Of a stretch of DNA of 64,000 bases, positions 1-8,268 are shown in pieces. Each line of letters starts with the position of its first letter. The stretch's first letter is position 1. The notes beneath the pieces were generated by a model. That model searched no databases and was not told the DNA's origin. It saw only the letters and a list, made by a program, of their open reading frames with translations. The translations under genes were made by a program, and so were the position numbers. Source of the DNA: Halobacillus litoralis (lineage in GTDB: Bacteria; Bacillota; Bacilli; Bacillales; Halobacillaceae); assembly GCF_004101865.1 (NCBI RefSeq), contig NZ_CP026118.1, forward strand, positions 3,055,001 to 3,119,000, written 5' to 3'.

Positions 1-850
1 CCCAGAATACGATCACAGCCGACAGAAGGATTGAATTGACGTTGACCATCAGCAAAAGAAAAGGAACAACCGCCTCTTCCCACTTCCCCGTGCCGAGGAT
101 CATGCCGAATACAACTGCAGGCGGCAGTAAAGCAACGGAGACCATTACACCAACTAGAGCACCCTCGTTCCTTTTCACAAAAGAGAGTGCTCCGGCACCA
201 CCTGCTGCGAGGGCTGCAACGACATCAATTATTTGAATGTCGGTCCTGGAAAGAAACTCAGTACTATAGGCAGGAGGTTGAAAGAAAAAACTGAAAACAG
301 TGGCTACTAAGATCGGAATTCCTATCCCGAATAAGGAGGTAAGTAAAGATTTGCGCATTAACCTGAAATCCCCCAGAACGGAAGCAAAGGAAACTGCGGT
401 AACGGGGCCGATGATAGGTGCAATGACCATTGCTCCAATGACAATGGCCGGGCTGTTTTTTATAATACCGACCGTCGCAACTATGGAGGAAAAAATGATG
501 AACCACATATAGCTGATGCTTGTATAGCTTGATACTTCAACAGCTGTGTATAACTCATGCCGGCTGGCCCGCTCTAGATCTTTTTGTTTATCCTTTTGTT
601 CGTCTTCTTCACGAGGGAGGAAGGTTTTGACAGGAAGCAACATGACTTGATAAGCATTTTTCTCGATGGGCATTTTCTCTAAATAATTGAGAATTTGTTC
701 TACATCATTTGTTTCTACTAAAATCCTTGTCAGCATTCTTTCTTCTGATTCTTTGAAAGTCCAATGAGCCACTACAGGAAATTTCGTTTTGATCTCTTCC
801 ATATCTAAGAAATCCATGGGTGTATATACTTCAAGTAATTGTAAATTCAT
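1..850 (-). CDS. DUF389 (TIGR00341-type) membrane protein, 3' end off the left edge
   Basis: The reverse frame is open from the ATG at 850 to the window edge (283 codons, no stop), so the C-terminus is missing. GGAGGAAGG lies just upstream of the ATG. The first roughly 100 residues form a soluble domain (starts MNLQLLEVYTP). Then follow several hydrophobic segments rich in Gly/Ala/Pro, including SPAIVIGAMVIAPMIGP, which is the signature loop of DUF389 proteins. Family members are polytopic membrane proteins of unknown function, sometimes annotated as hydrophobic-domain transporters. It lies divergent from the small membrane protein gene at 1128. Family assignment is confident; function is unknown. 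Confidence 0.85.
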   Translation of the reverse strand, partial: MNLQLLEVYTPMDFLDMEEIKTKFPVVAHWTFKESEERMLTRILVETNDVEQILNYLEKMPIEKNAYQVMLLPVKTFLPREEDEQKDKQKDLERASRHELYTAVEVSSYTSISYMWFIIFSSIVATVGIIKNSPAIVIGAMVIAPIIGPVTAVSFASVLGDFRLMRKSLLTSLFGIGIPILVATVFSFFFQPPAYSTEFLSRTDIQIIDVVAALAAGGAGALSFVKRNEGALVGVMVSVALLPPAVVFGMILGTGKWEEAVVPFLLLMVNVNSILLSAVIVFW

Positions 851-1127
851 GCGATATCCTTCCTCCATCTTCAAAGGCAATCTTAGGACTCATTGTTGCC
901 ATATTTTTATCTTCGTAACGGAAATAGTACAGTTTTCATCTAAAATTCGCCGTTTTTCTTGTTTTTGGTTAATTTAACTGGACAGTCGTTCTTGATTAAT
1001 AAGGTGTTGTAAATGGCTGGCCGTGATAGGGTAGTTATTTGTTGGTGATTTAGTCAGCGAAAATGGAAGATGTTATCATAAAGAAGACTTCAAAAGTATG
1101 GAAATAGAACAAAGGAGGCATCCTTAC

Positions 1128-1361
1128 ATGTTCTTTAAAAATGACCAGAATGCCGATAAAAGAAGTACCGACATTGCAACAAGCGCTACTTTTATTTTTT
1201 GGTGTCTATTGTTTTTGCTCAACATGGGATCTGAGATGATTTTTGAAGTAGCGGTGGTAGAGGATTCGTCGATTATGCTCTTTTCAGGTTTGGCCGTATT
1301 CTTCGGAACTTTATATGCTGTGAAATATTATCGGAAGAACCAAAAAAGAAAATTCTCGTGA
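1128..1361 (+). CDS. Small two-helix membrane protein, hypothetical
   Basis: 77 residues from the ATG at 1128. This start is preferred over the in-frame ATG at 1098 because AAAGGAGG ends nine bases before it. A short charged N-terminus is followed by two hydrophobic helices (about residues 20-35 and 50-68) and a basic tail (YRKNQKRK), suggesting the C-terminus is cytoplasmic. It is a single-gene unit closed by a strong terminator ten bases after the stop. I do not recognise the family. Confidence 0.6.
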   Translation: MFFKNDQNADKRSTDIATSATFIFWCLLFLLNMGSEMIFEVAVVEDSSIMLFSGLAVFFGTLYAVKYYRKNQKRKFS

Positions 1362-1370
1362 TGCTATGAG

Positions 1371-1423
1371 ATCTTTCCTCAGGTCATCCAATATATGGAT
1401 GACCTGAGGAAAGATTATTTTAA
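1371..1423 (+). terminator. Rho-independent terminator
   Basis: A 19-bp near-perfect stem (ATCTTTCCTCAGGTCATCC pairing with its complement at 1397-1415) with a short loop, followed by a T-rich run. It ends the small membrane protein gene. Confidence 0.85.
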
Positions 1424-1511
1424 TGAAGAGTTCTGACTTGGAAGAGGTCCACACGTTTTTGTTTTTCTTTCGTATTGTAAAATTATGTCTGTTTGAATAG
1501 GAGAGAATGAC

Positions 1512-1688
1512 ATGGGGGACCTGATTCCTTTTCGACCGTCAGGAAAAGATGAGTTTAAAGAGGAGTTTCAAAAAATCAATATGCACTTGAGCAAGATGGA
1601 AGAAGCGAAGTCGATGGATGAATTGAATTATCATTATAATCAAGTAATCTATATTTTCGAGAAACTAAGAATGAAAAAGAAAAGATGA
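1512..1688 (+). CDS. Small charged protein, 58 aa, hypothetical
   Basis: ATG at 1512 with AGGAGAG six bases upstream, running to TGA at 1686-1688. The product begins MGDLIPFRPSGKDEF. It is rich in Lys/Glu with periodic hydrophobics (coiled-coil-like) and ends RMKKKR. No membrane segment. The good ribosome binding site and balanced codons argue it is real; I do not recognise it. It ends about 20 bases before a dispersed repeat. Confidence 0.5.
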   Translation: MGDLIPFRPSGKDEFKEEFQKINMHLSKMEEAKSMDELNYHYNQVIYIFEKLRMKKKR

Positions 1689-1707
1689 ATGATGACACGT
1701 GACTTGG

Positions 1708-1890
1708 ATGCTCAAAGAAAAGGCCGAGCAGGACGATTTTATCGTTCGACTCGGCTTCTTTATTTCGATGAGACATTTATAAATCAAAGAAAATCACTCT
1801 TTTCAGATAGGCCTCGTTGATTCCGCGATGAACGTTCGGTGGTGAGGCCCGTGCCCGCGGCAAGCATCCACTGACAAGCGACCGGTGAGA
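1708..1890. repeat. Dispersed palindromic repeat, copy A (internally deleted)
   Basis: Shares its left part (hairpin GCCGAGCAGGACGATTTTAT with its partner ending ACTCGGCTTC, then the AAATCACTCTTTTCAGATAGG block and CGTTCGGTGGTGA) and its right part (CCGTGCCCGCGGCAAGCATCC) with copies at about 23780-24120 and 63058-63318. Relative to copy B it lacks about 75 bases that form the central inverted arms. The outer hairpin could act as a bidirectional terminator. Confidence 0.75.
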
Positions 1891-1919
1891 GCCATTTAAT
1901 AATAGAGAGACGGATTCTA

Positions 1920-2633
1920 TCATTCCTTAATCATATCCTCATTATTCTTAATCATCCGCGTAATAGCTTCCTCAGGATTGAATAACTTCTCTCCTTTCAA
2001 TATTTCCAAGTGTTCCTTATGGGTAGCGAGCGTCCGGCCGATGCCTTCCGGGTCCTTGAAGTGGACCATCTTCGGACGGATCAATTCATAGATGGTACGT
2101 CCGATTTCTATCGTGAAAGGATTTTCTGCTTCTTCCAGAATGGCGTAATGGAATTCTAAATCGATGTCCACGAGTTCCTCAGGGGTCAAATCGGGAGTCA
2201 TGCGTTCCACTTGGGATTCGTACACAGCTTCAATTTCACTCAGATCTTTTTCTTTCTTGGTAATTATCATATTCATCAACAGCATTTCAAAGTGCTGACG
2301 GAATTCGATGAGCTTATCGACGTTATGGCTATGCATAATCAAACTGAAAATAAGAGGATTCATGGTCAGTTTCGAGGAGTTATCTGTGATGAACATCCCT
2401 TCACCGCGTTTGATTTGAATGACACCGATGGATTCCAGTATTTTGATGGCTTCGCGGACAGGCGTCCGGCTTACCCCTAATTGCTTGATCAATTCCACTT
2501 CCGTAGGCAGTTTATCTCCAGGTTTTAATTTTCCCTCTATTAAATAGTCTTTAATCAAAGACACGATTCCCATGGTTTTTGTTTGATTTTGATGGATTCT
2601 GTCGAATGAAATATCCAATATGATCATCCTCAC
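1920..2633 (-). CDS. GntR/FadR-type (FCD) transcriptional regulator
   Basis: 237 residues from GTG at 2633. A later TTG at 2618 has better spacing to GTGAGG and cannot be excluded. Residues about 20-80 form the winged helix with the GntR signature (PGDKLPTEVELIKQLGVSRT then PVREAIKILESIG). The remainder is an all-helical FCD effector domain whose family usually binds metal and a carboxylic acid. It is divergent from the 3098-9486 operon and sits next to a perfect 20-bp palindrome at 2716-2735. By family habit it is an autoregulating repressor relieved by an organic-acid intermediate; here a pantoate-type acid is my guess. Confidence 0.85.
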   Translation of the reverse strand: MRMIILDISFDRIHQNQTKTMGIVSLIKDYLIEGKLKPGDKLPTEVELIKQLGVSRTPVREAIKILESIGVIQIKRGEGMFITDNSSKLTMNPLIFSLIMHSHNVDKLIEFRQHFEMLLMNMIITKKEKDLSEIEAVYESQVERMTPDLTPEELVDIDLEFHYAILEEAENPFTIEIGRTIYELIRPKMVHFKDPEGIGRTLATHKEHLEILKGEKLFNPEEAITRMIKNNEDMIKE

Positions 2634-3097
2634 TTATAAATATTTTAACAAATCAGAATTTTACATAAAAATGCGTTTACATTATTCAAAAATTCAGATA
2701 ATATACTATATATATTACATCATACGTATGATGTACGCACGAACAAATTGCAAAAACATTTGTCTGAAGCATATCTGTTACCGCAATATATTTAGTCTGT
2801 TTTTTTACATGCTCCTCAATTATGAGTTTTTGAGTAAACCATCCACCCCTTCCAACATCTCCTGTAAAAGATATACCGATGGGAATCATATATCTTTCCA
2901 CCATGACTAGCGTCCATTTTTCATCATCCTGTAAATAAGATTTTCAAATGTCGGAAGATTTCACCTGTGGGAGTTCACTTGTTTGCTCTTGCTGCCACGG
3001 ACTTAAAAATAGTTCTACAATCACCCATTATGGATGGTTGCCCTTTTACCATTCTTAAGCTAGTGATTCATCCAACAACAATAGGAGGAGGATTTGT
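2634..3097. promoter_or_regulatory. Divergent control region of regulator and catabolic operon
   Basis: 464 bases without a supported gene between the GntR regulator and the operon starting at 3098. It holds the palindrome at 2716-2735, a weak cre-like match on the minus strand at 2668-2681 (TGTAAACGCATTTT) and an AT-rich core. Weak ORFs on both strands lack ribosome binding sites. The operon's own Shine-Dalgarno (AGGAGGAGG) is at 3083-3091. Confidence 0.5.
2716..2735. promoter_or_regulatory. Perfect 20-bp palindrome, probable GntR operator
   Basis: TACATCATACGTATGATGTA is fully self-complementary. It lies 83 bases upstream of the regulator start. Its ATCATACGTATGAT core resembles operator cores known for FCD-type GntR regulators of sugar-acid metabolism. 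That this regulator binds here is inference. Confidence 0.65.
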
Positions 3098-4165
3098 TTG
3101 AATACAAACCGCATAGCTGTTTTACCTGGAGACGGAATCGGACCGGAAGTGATGGCTGAAGGAGTAAAGGTCCTGAAGGCTTTAGCTGAAGCTGATTCAT
3201 CCTTCCAGCTGGAGATGACTTCCTTTGAATGGAATTCAGATTATTACTTAAAGCATGGACGGATGATGCCGGAGGACGGTTTGACCACCTTGAAGAATTT
3301 TGATGCTATTTTCTTTGGTGCCCTGGGCGACCGGCGCATCCCTGAACATATCCCGATATGGGAATTGATCATGCCGATCAGAAAAAATTTCAACCAGTAT
3401 GTGAACCTGCGTCCCATCAAGCAATTGCCTGGTGTGAAGAGTCCACTACATACGGAGGGCCCGATCGATTTCTACGTCTTCCGAGAAAACGCGGAGGGCG
3501 AGTATTCCAACATGGGAGGGCGTTTGTATCAACAGATGCCGGAGGAAATAGCGATCCAAAATACGGTGATCACTAAAAAAGGTGTGCAGCGACTGGCCCG
3601 TTATGCGTTTGATTATGCCCGGAGGAATGATGTGACAAAGGTCGTAAATGCCACAAAATCCAATGCGATCATCCATTCCATGGGCTTATGGGATGAATCG
3701 GTGAAAGCCATCGCTGCAGAATACCCTGGTATAGAAGTCGAGGATGCCTATATTGACGCGCTGGCTGCGCATTTCGTCCAGCGCCCGGAGTCATTTGAAG
3801 TCATTGTCGCCTCCAATCTATTCGGGGATATTCTATCAGATCTCGGCGCAGCTCTTGTCGGAGGGCTGGGATTATCCCCATCGGCAAACCTTAATCCGGA
3901 GGGCGATTTCCCTTCTATGTTCGAACCGGTTCATGGATCGGCCCCGGATATTGCCGGAAAACAAGCCGCCAATCCGATTGCTCAAATCTGGTCAGCCGCT
4001 CTGATGTTGGAACACTTAGGGAGAAAAGATCTTTCCGCAGTAGTCATGAAAGCCATTGAACAGGTGGTGGCATCCGCCACGACTTTGACACCTGACTTGA
4101 AAGGAAATGCCAGAACTTTTGAAACGGGAGATACCATTGTCAAACAAATCCATCAACAAATGTAG
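3098..4165 (+). CDS. Beta-decarboxylating NAD-dependent dehydrogenase (DmlA/TtuC family), candidate dimethylmalate dehydrogenase
   Basis: 355 residues, TTG start at 3098 six to seven bases after AGGAGGAGG. It belongs to the isocitrate/isopropylmalate dehydrogenase superfamily, closest in pattern to D-malate/tartrate dehydrogenases: LPGDGIGPEV at the N-terminus, DFYVFRENAEGEYSN (substrate Arg and catalytic Tyr), KSNAI (catalytic Lys), NLFGDILSDLGAAL (metal Asp) and HGSAPDIAGKQAANP (NAD site). Members oxidise a 2R-hydroxy acid and lose the beta-carboxylate. First gene of the operon, nine bases before an SDR. In context I infer oxidation of 3,3-dimethylmalate to 2-oxoisovalerate. D-malate or tartrate is the conservative alternative. 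Confidence 0.85.
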   Translation: MNTNRIAVLPGDGIGPEVMAEGVKVLKALAEADSSFQLEMTSFEWNSDYYLKHGRMMPEDGLTTLKNFDAIFFGALGDRRIPEHIPIWELIMPIRKNFNQYVNLRPIKQLPGVKSPLHTEGPIDFYVFRENAEGEYSNMGGRLYQQMPEEIAIQNTVITKKGVQRLARYAFDYARRNDVTKVVNATKSNAIIHSMGLWDESVKAIAAEYPGIEVEDAYIDALAAHFVQRPESFEVIVASNLFGDILSDLGAALVGGLGLSPSANLNPEGDFPSMFEPVHGSAPDIAGKQAANPIAQIWSAALMLEHLGRKDLSAVVMKAIEQVVASATTLTPDLKGNARTFETGDTIVKQIHQQM

Positions 4166-4174
4166 GAGGAAACT

Positions 4175-4930
4175 ATGAATCTTCAAAATAAGGCGGTTGT
4201 AGTCACGGGAGCAAGCGGCGGTATGGGACAAGCCATTACGAAACGATTTTTAGAGGGAGGGGCGAAAGTAGCTGCCATTGATTTGCATGTCAATGAATTA
4301 GAAGAATGGGAGAACGATTACCCTGATCGGTTTGTAACTGTTTCTGCTGACCTTACAGAAGAAAAACAAGTAAAGGAAGCGGTAGAAAAGGCGACCGGTT
4401 TCTTAGGGGAGATTACAACGCTGGTAAATACATTGGGAATAGCCCAGTCTGCCACGCCCATCGATGAGGTGGAATTTTCCCAATGGAACCGTTTGATGGC
4501 TGTCAATACGACTTCTTTATTTCTCGTAAGCAAAGAGGTCGTGAAAACGATGAAGAAACAAGGGATGGGCTCGATCACCAATGTCGCCTCTATCGCTGCT
4601 GAACGACCTCGACCGGGGCTGAATGCCTATGTAGCATCCAAAGGGGGAGCGATCGCTTTTACAAAGGCGCTGGCGATTGAATTAGCAGAATACAAGATTC
4701 GTGTCAATGCGATTAATCCGGGACCGTCTGATACTAGTATGCTGGGCAAATTCAGTCCTGAAGGCGGGGATGTTGATAAGGTGAAGGAAGAGACATTCAA
4801 GAAAAGCGTACCTTTGGGTGAATTAGTGACACCTGAAGACATCGCAGAAGCCGCCTTGTACTTGAGTTCTGACGGTGCCCGGATGGTAACAGGGAGTGTC
4901 CTTAATGTAGACGGAGGCCGAGGCATTTGA
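4175..4930 (+). CDS. Short-chain dehydrogenase/reductase (SDR), candidate D-pantoate 4-dehydrogenase
   Basis: 251 residues; TAGGAGGAAACT precedes the ATG. Classical SDR: TGASGGMGQAI nucleotide motif near residue 11, VNTLGIAQ replacing the usual NNAG, catalytic Ser in NVASIAAE, Tyr/Lys in YVASKGG, and the C-terminal GSVLNVDGG typical of FabG-like members. An acidic residue after the second strand (AAIDLH) suggests NAD preference. It lies between the decarboxylating dehydrogenase and an aldehyde dehydrogenase, as expected for an alcohol-to-aldehyde step. The substrate pantoate is inference. Confidence 0.85.
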   Translation: MNLQNKAVVVTGASGGMGQAITKRFLEGGAKVAAIDLHVNELEEWENDYPDRFVTVSADLTEEKQVKEAVEKATGFLGEITTLVNTLGIAQSATPIDEVEFSQWNRLMAVNTTSLFLVSKEVVKTMKKQGMGSITNVASIAAERPRPGLNAYVASKGGAIAFTKALAIELAEYKIRVNAINPGPSDTSMLGKFSPEGGDVDKVKEETFKKSVPLGELVTPEDIAEAALYLSSDGARMVTGSVLNVDGGRGI

Positions 4931-4953
4931 ACATAGGAGAGAGGAGTGAGAAT

Positions 4954-6390
4954 ATGAAGCGTATGTATGTCGGAGGCGAATGGATTGAAAGTGAAGGCAA
5001 GCAAACGATCGCAACCAAAGATCCAGCGACTCAACAGGTGACCGCTAAAGTGCCAAGAGGAGGAAAAGAAGAAATTCATCATGCAATCATGACAGCAAGA
5101 AAAACCTTCGAGTCGGACGAATGGCAGGATTTTGCCCCAGAGGAACGGGGCCGGATTCTTTATGAGATGGCTGCAAAGATTCGCGAATCTGCTGAAGAGA
5201 TTGCCCAACTTGAAACGATGGATACAGGAAAGCCGATTTCTCAGGCTAGAAGCGATGCCGAAGCAGCAGCTCGCTATTTTGAATATTATGCCGGCATGGC
5301 AGACAAAATTTTTGGTGAAACCATTCCTGTCCAGGCGAATATTTTGGATTATACTGTGAGAGAACCGGTCGGTGTGACCGCTCATATTATCCCATGGAAC
5401 TACCCGATTCAAATCGCCTCAAGGAGTACGGCAGCTGCCATTGCAACAGGGAATACGGTTGTCGTGAAGCCGGCGGAAGATACTCCATTGACGGCACTCA
5501 AACTAGCTGAGTTATTCGAGGAAACATCTCTTCCCAAAGGTGTGTTCAATGTTGTGACAGGATACGGAAATGAAGCGGGCGCTGCGTTGATTCATCACCC
5601 GGAAGTCGATCATATTACTTTCACTGGTTCGGTTCAGACTGGCACACTTGTCATGGAAGCTGCCTCCCGGAATATCGTCCCGGTCACTTTAGAGCTTGGA
5701 GGGAAGTCACCAAACATCGTCTTTTCTGATGCGAAGTTGGATGAAGCGGCTGATTGGGTCGTGAAGTCAGTCATTCAGAATGCAGGACAAACATGTTCAG
5801 CAGGCTCCCGGCTGCTCGTCCAGGAAGAAGTGAAAGACGATTTCATCGAACGTGTGAAGATCCGTATGCTTTCATTGAAATTGGGACCAGGCAAGCAAGA
5901 TCCTGATCTCGGCCCAGTGTTGTCCGAAAAGCAGTTCGAGAAGATCGAAACATTTTTGAACATCGCCCGTAAGGAAAACGCATCGTTTCTGGCTGGTGGT
6001 GAACGAGCTCATGTGGAAGGGTATGAAAATGGTTATTTCCTCGCACCGACACTCATCGATGGGCTTGATGTGAAAAGTGAAGTGGCCCAGGAAGAAATAT
6101 TCGGACCCGTTCTCAGTGTCTTCACTTTCAAAGATGAACAAGAAGCGATCCAACTTGCGAATGCTACCCCATACGGGTTAGTGACAGGAGTGTGGACAGA
6201 GAATATCGGCCGTGGTCACCGTCTAGCGAAAAAAATCAGAGCCGGACAAGTGTTCATCAACAACTACGGAGCTGGTGGCGGGATTCAGATGCCATTCGGG
6301 GGATATAAGAAGAGTGGATTCGGCAGAGAGAAAGGGCTCGAAGCCTTAAGGAATTACACCATCCTGAAAAACATTGCAGTCAAAATGTGA
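4954..6390 (+). CDS. Aldehyde dehydrogenase, candidate 4-dehydropantoate dehydrogenase
   Basis: 478 residues from ATG 4954. GAGAGGAG at 4938-4945 decides against the upstream TTG at 4927. Complete NAD(P)-dependent ALDH: PWNYPIQIASRSTAAAIATG, KPAEDTPL, FTGSVQTG, LELGGKSPN (general base Glu), NAGQTCSAGSR (catalytic Cys), EIFGPVLSV and the C-terminal GGYKKSGFGRE. It resembles betaine-aldehyde or gamma-aminobutyraldehyde dehydrogenases, but the family is too broad to read the substrate. It follows the SDR with overlapping control signals, consistent with consecutive oxidation of an alcohol to an acid. Confidence 0.9.
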   Translation: MKRMYVGGEWIESEGKQTIATKDPATQQVTAKVPRGGKEEIHHAIMTARKTFESDEWQDFAPEERGRILYEMAAKIRESAEEIAQLETMDTGKPISQARSDAEAAARYFEYYAGMADKIFGETIPVQANILDYTVREPVGVTAHIIPWNYPIQIASRSTAAAIATGNTVVVKPAEDTPLTALKLAELFEETSLPKGVFNVVTGYGNEAGAALIHHPEVDHITFTGSVQTGTLVMEAASRNIVPVTLELGGKSPNIVFSDAKLDEAADWVVKSVIQNAGQTCSAGSRLLVQEEVKDDFIERVKIRMLSLKLGPGKQDPDLGPVLSEKQFEKIETFLNIARKENASFLAGGERAHVEGYENGYFLAPTLIDGLDVKSEVAQEEIFGPVLSVFTFKDEQEAIQLANATPYGLVTGVWTENIGRGHRLAKKIRAGQVFINNYGAGGGIQMPFGGYKKSGFGREKGLEALRNYTILKNIAVKM

Positions 6391-6508
6391 AGCGGGTTTT
6401 CTTCAGCATTTTTTGGAGGAGAACTTCCAGTAGAAGTTTTTATTTGAATAGGCGTTGGAATAGAGGGAGATCCCCTTTGAGCTGACGTTGTAAAAAGGAG
6501 ATGGGGAG

Positions 6509-6796
6509 TTGGAAAAAGAAAGGAAGAAAAAACCAGATGAACGGTTCAAAATCGCCAACCGTGAAGCATTGATAGGTGTCGCTTTAGCCGTTTTCAATTT
6601 TGTCTGGTGGTTCGCTTTTGCTTACGGTCTCGGCGGTCGGACCCCTGAAAATTACTCGTATGTTTTCGGTTTGCCAGCCTGGTTCTTTTACAGCTGTGTG
6701 CTTGGATTCATCGTCATGGCTGTACTCGTCATCATTGTCGTCAAATTTTGGTTTGTAGAGGTACCGTTTGATAAAGAAGAAGGTGAGCAGACATGA
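6509..6796 (+). CDS. YhdT family (DUF997) membrane protein
   Basis: 95 residues starting at TTG 6509, with AAAAAGGAG nine bases upstream. A basic N-terminal stretch is followed by two hydrophobic helices (about 21-42 and 54-80). The pattern FNFVWWFAFAYGLG is typical of DUF997. In many bacteria yhdT sits directly before panF, exactly as here (ATGA overlap with the symporter). The role is unknown; it is probably a small subunit or accessory of the sodium symporter. Confidence 0.85.
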   Translation: MEKERKKKPDERFKIANREALIGVALAVFNFVWWFAFAYGLGGRTPENYSYVFGLPAWFFYSCVLGFIVMAVLVIIVVKFWFVEVPFDKEEGEQT

Positions 6797-8265
6797 ATAC
6801 ACCTGTAGTCATATCACTCTTCATTTTTCTTCTTCTCATCTTTGCCATCGGTTTTTGGTCGAGCCGCTCAATGAAAAATACGACCGGGGACTCATTTCTG
6901 CAGGAATATTTTCTCGGTGGCCGTCAGCTCGGCGGTTTTATCCTCGCTATGACGATGATCGCGACATATGGAAGTGCAAGCAGCTTCATCGGCGGTCCGG
7001 GAGTCGCATACACAGAAGGATTCGGATGGGTGCTTCTGTCGATGTCTCAAGTAGCTACCGGTTATTTTGTCTTAATGATCCTCGGTAAAAAGTTTGCGAT
7101 CATGGCACGTCGGTACAAAGCGGTGACGCTCATCGACTATTTGAAAGGGCGTTATCAAAGTAAGTGGGTCGTATTGACAGCCGCATTCAGTATCATCGTC
7201 TTCCTTTTTTCTGCGATGGCAGCCCAGTGGGTCGGCGGTGCACGGCTGATTGAGTCTCTCACTGGTCTCAATTATACGACAGCATTGTTTATTTTTGCTG
7301 TATCTGTCCTCGTCTATGTCATTATCGGAGGTTTCAAGGCCGTAGCCCTGACGGATACCGTGCAGGGGGTCGTCATGTTCGGTGGTACGCTTATTTTGTT
7401 AATCGCCACCATCGTTGCTGGAGGCGGAATCGGAAATATCATGGCAGACCTTACTGCTGAAAATCCGAATCTCGTAACCCCTTATGGAGCGGATGGGGGA
7501 CTGAGTCCGACTTACGTATCTTCCTTCTGGATCCTTGTCGGCGTCGCCGTTGTCGGTTTACCACAAGTGACGGTTCGTGCCATGGCTTATAAGAATTCTC
7601 GTGCTATGCACAGGGCCCTCATTATCGGCACGATTGTCGTAGGGTTCATCATGTTGAACATGCACTTGATCGGTGTTTTCGCACGTCCGATCCTTCCTGG
7701 GATCGAAGTCGGAGACAAGGTCATGCCGTTGATCGCCCAGGAGGTATTGCCGGCCTGGCTTGCTGGTATCGTTCTAGCTGCACCAATGGCAGCGATCATG
7801 TCCACAGTGGATTCTTTGTTACTGCTTGTCAGTTCTGCTGTTGTCAAGGATGTGTATTTGAATTATATCAAGCCGGATGCTTCGCATACACGTGTGAAGC
7901 GAATGAGCTTCGGGGTTACTGCTGTGCTTGGGATTCTCGTTTTCCTCATGGCATTGAGTCCGCCTGATTTACTCATTTGGCTGAATCTGTTCGCCTTCGG
8001 TGGCCTTGAAGCGACATTCATCTGGCCAGTTGTCCTTGGACTTTACTGGGATGGTGGAAATAAGTATGGCGCTTTGGCATCGATGGTTGTCGGGATTGCT
8101 TCTTATATCATCGTCGATCAGTTTTTCCCGAATTTGTTTGGCATGCATAACGTCGTCGTCCCTATTCTGCTGTCCTTTGTCGCCTTTGTAACCGTCAGTT
8201 TGCTGACAAAGTCACTCATTCAAAACCAATCCGTTTTTCATGATCAAATTGAAAGGAGTGTTTAA
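6793..8265 (+). CDS. panF: Sodium/pantothenate-type symporter (SSS family)
   Basis: 490 residues, close to the length of E. coli PanF. About 13 hydrophobic segments, with GGRQLGGFILAMTMIATYGSASSF and the GGFKAVALTDTVQG segment typical of sodium:solute symporters of the PanF branch. Start ATG overlaps the YhdT stop (ATGA). The YhdT neighbour supports PanF rather than proline or glucose symporters. Within an operon of catabolic enzymes it would feed substrate to the pathway rather than serve CoA synthesis, for which a single-gene locus is usual. Substrate is predicted from family only. Confidence 0.8.
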   Translation: MNTPVVISLFIFLLLIFAIGFWSSRSMKNTTGDSFLQEYFLGGRQLGGFILAMTMIATYGSASSFIGGPGVAYTEGFGWVLLSMSQVATGYFVLMILGKKFAIMARRYKAVTLIDYLKGRYQSKWVVLTAAFSIIVFLFSAMAAQWVGGARLIESLTGLNYTTALFIFAVSVLVYVIIGGFKAVALTDTVQGVVMFGGTLILLIATIVAGGGIGNIMADLTAENPNLVTPYGADGGLSPTYVSSFWILVGVAVVGLPQVTVRAMAYKNSRAMHRALIIGTIVVGFIMLNMHLIGVFARPILPGIEVGDKVMPLIAQEVLPAWLAGIVLAAPMAAIMSTVDSLLLLVSSAVVKDVYLNYIKPDASHTRVKRMSFGVTAVLGILVFLMALSPPDLLIWLNLFAFGGLEATFIWPVVLGLYWDGGNKYGALASMVVGIASYIIVDQFFPNLFGMHNVVVPILLSFVAFVTVSLLTKSLIQNQSVFHDQIERSV

Positions 8266-8268
8266 GAT

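Noticed and set aside
2620..2910. Overlapping ORFs of 96 and 72 codons on opposite strands before the catabolic operon
   Set aside because: No Shine-Dalgarno sites, AT-rich composition with many Ile/Tyr/Asn, and they cover the regulator promoter and the palindrome.
3098..4165. 3-isopropylmalate dehydrogenase (leuB)
   Set aside because: Motifs and length are of the D-malate/tartrate dehydrogenase branch and no leucine-synthesis genes are adjacent.
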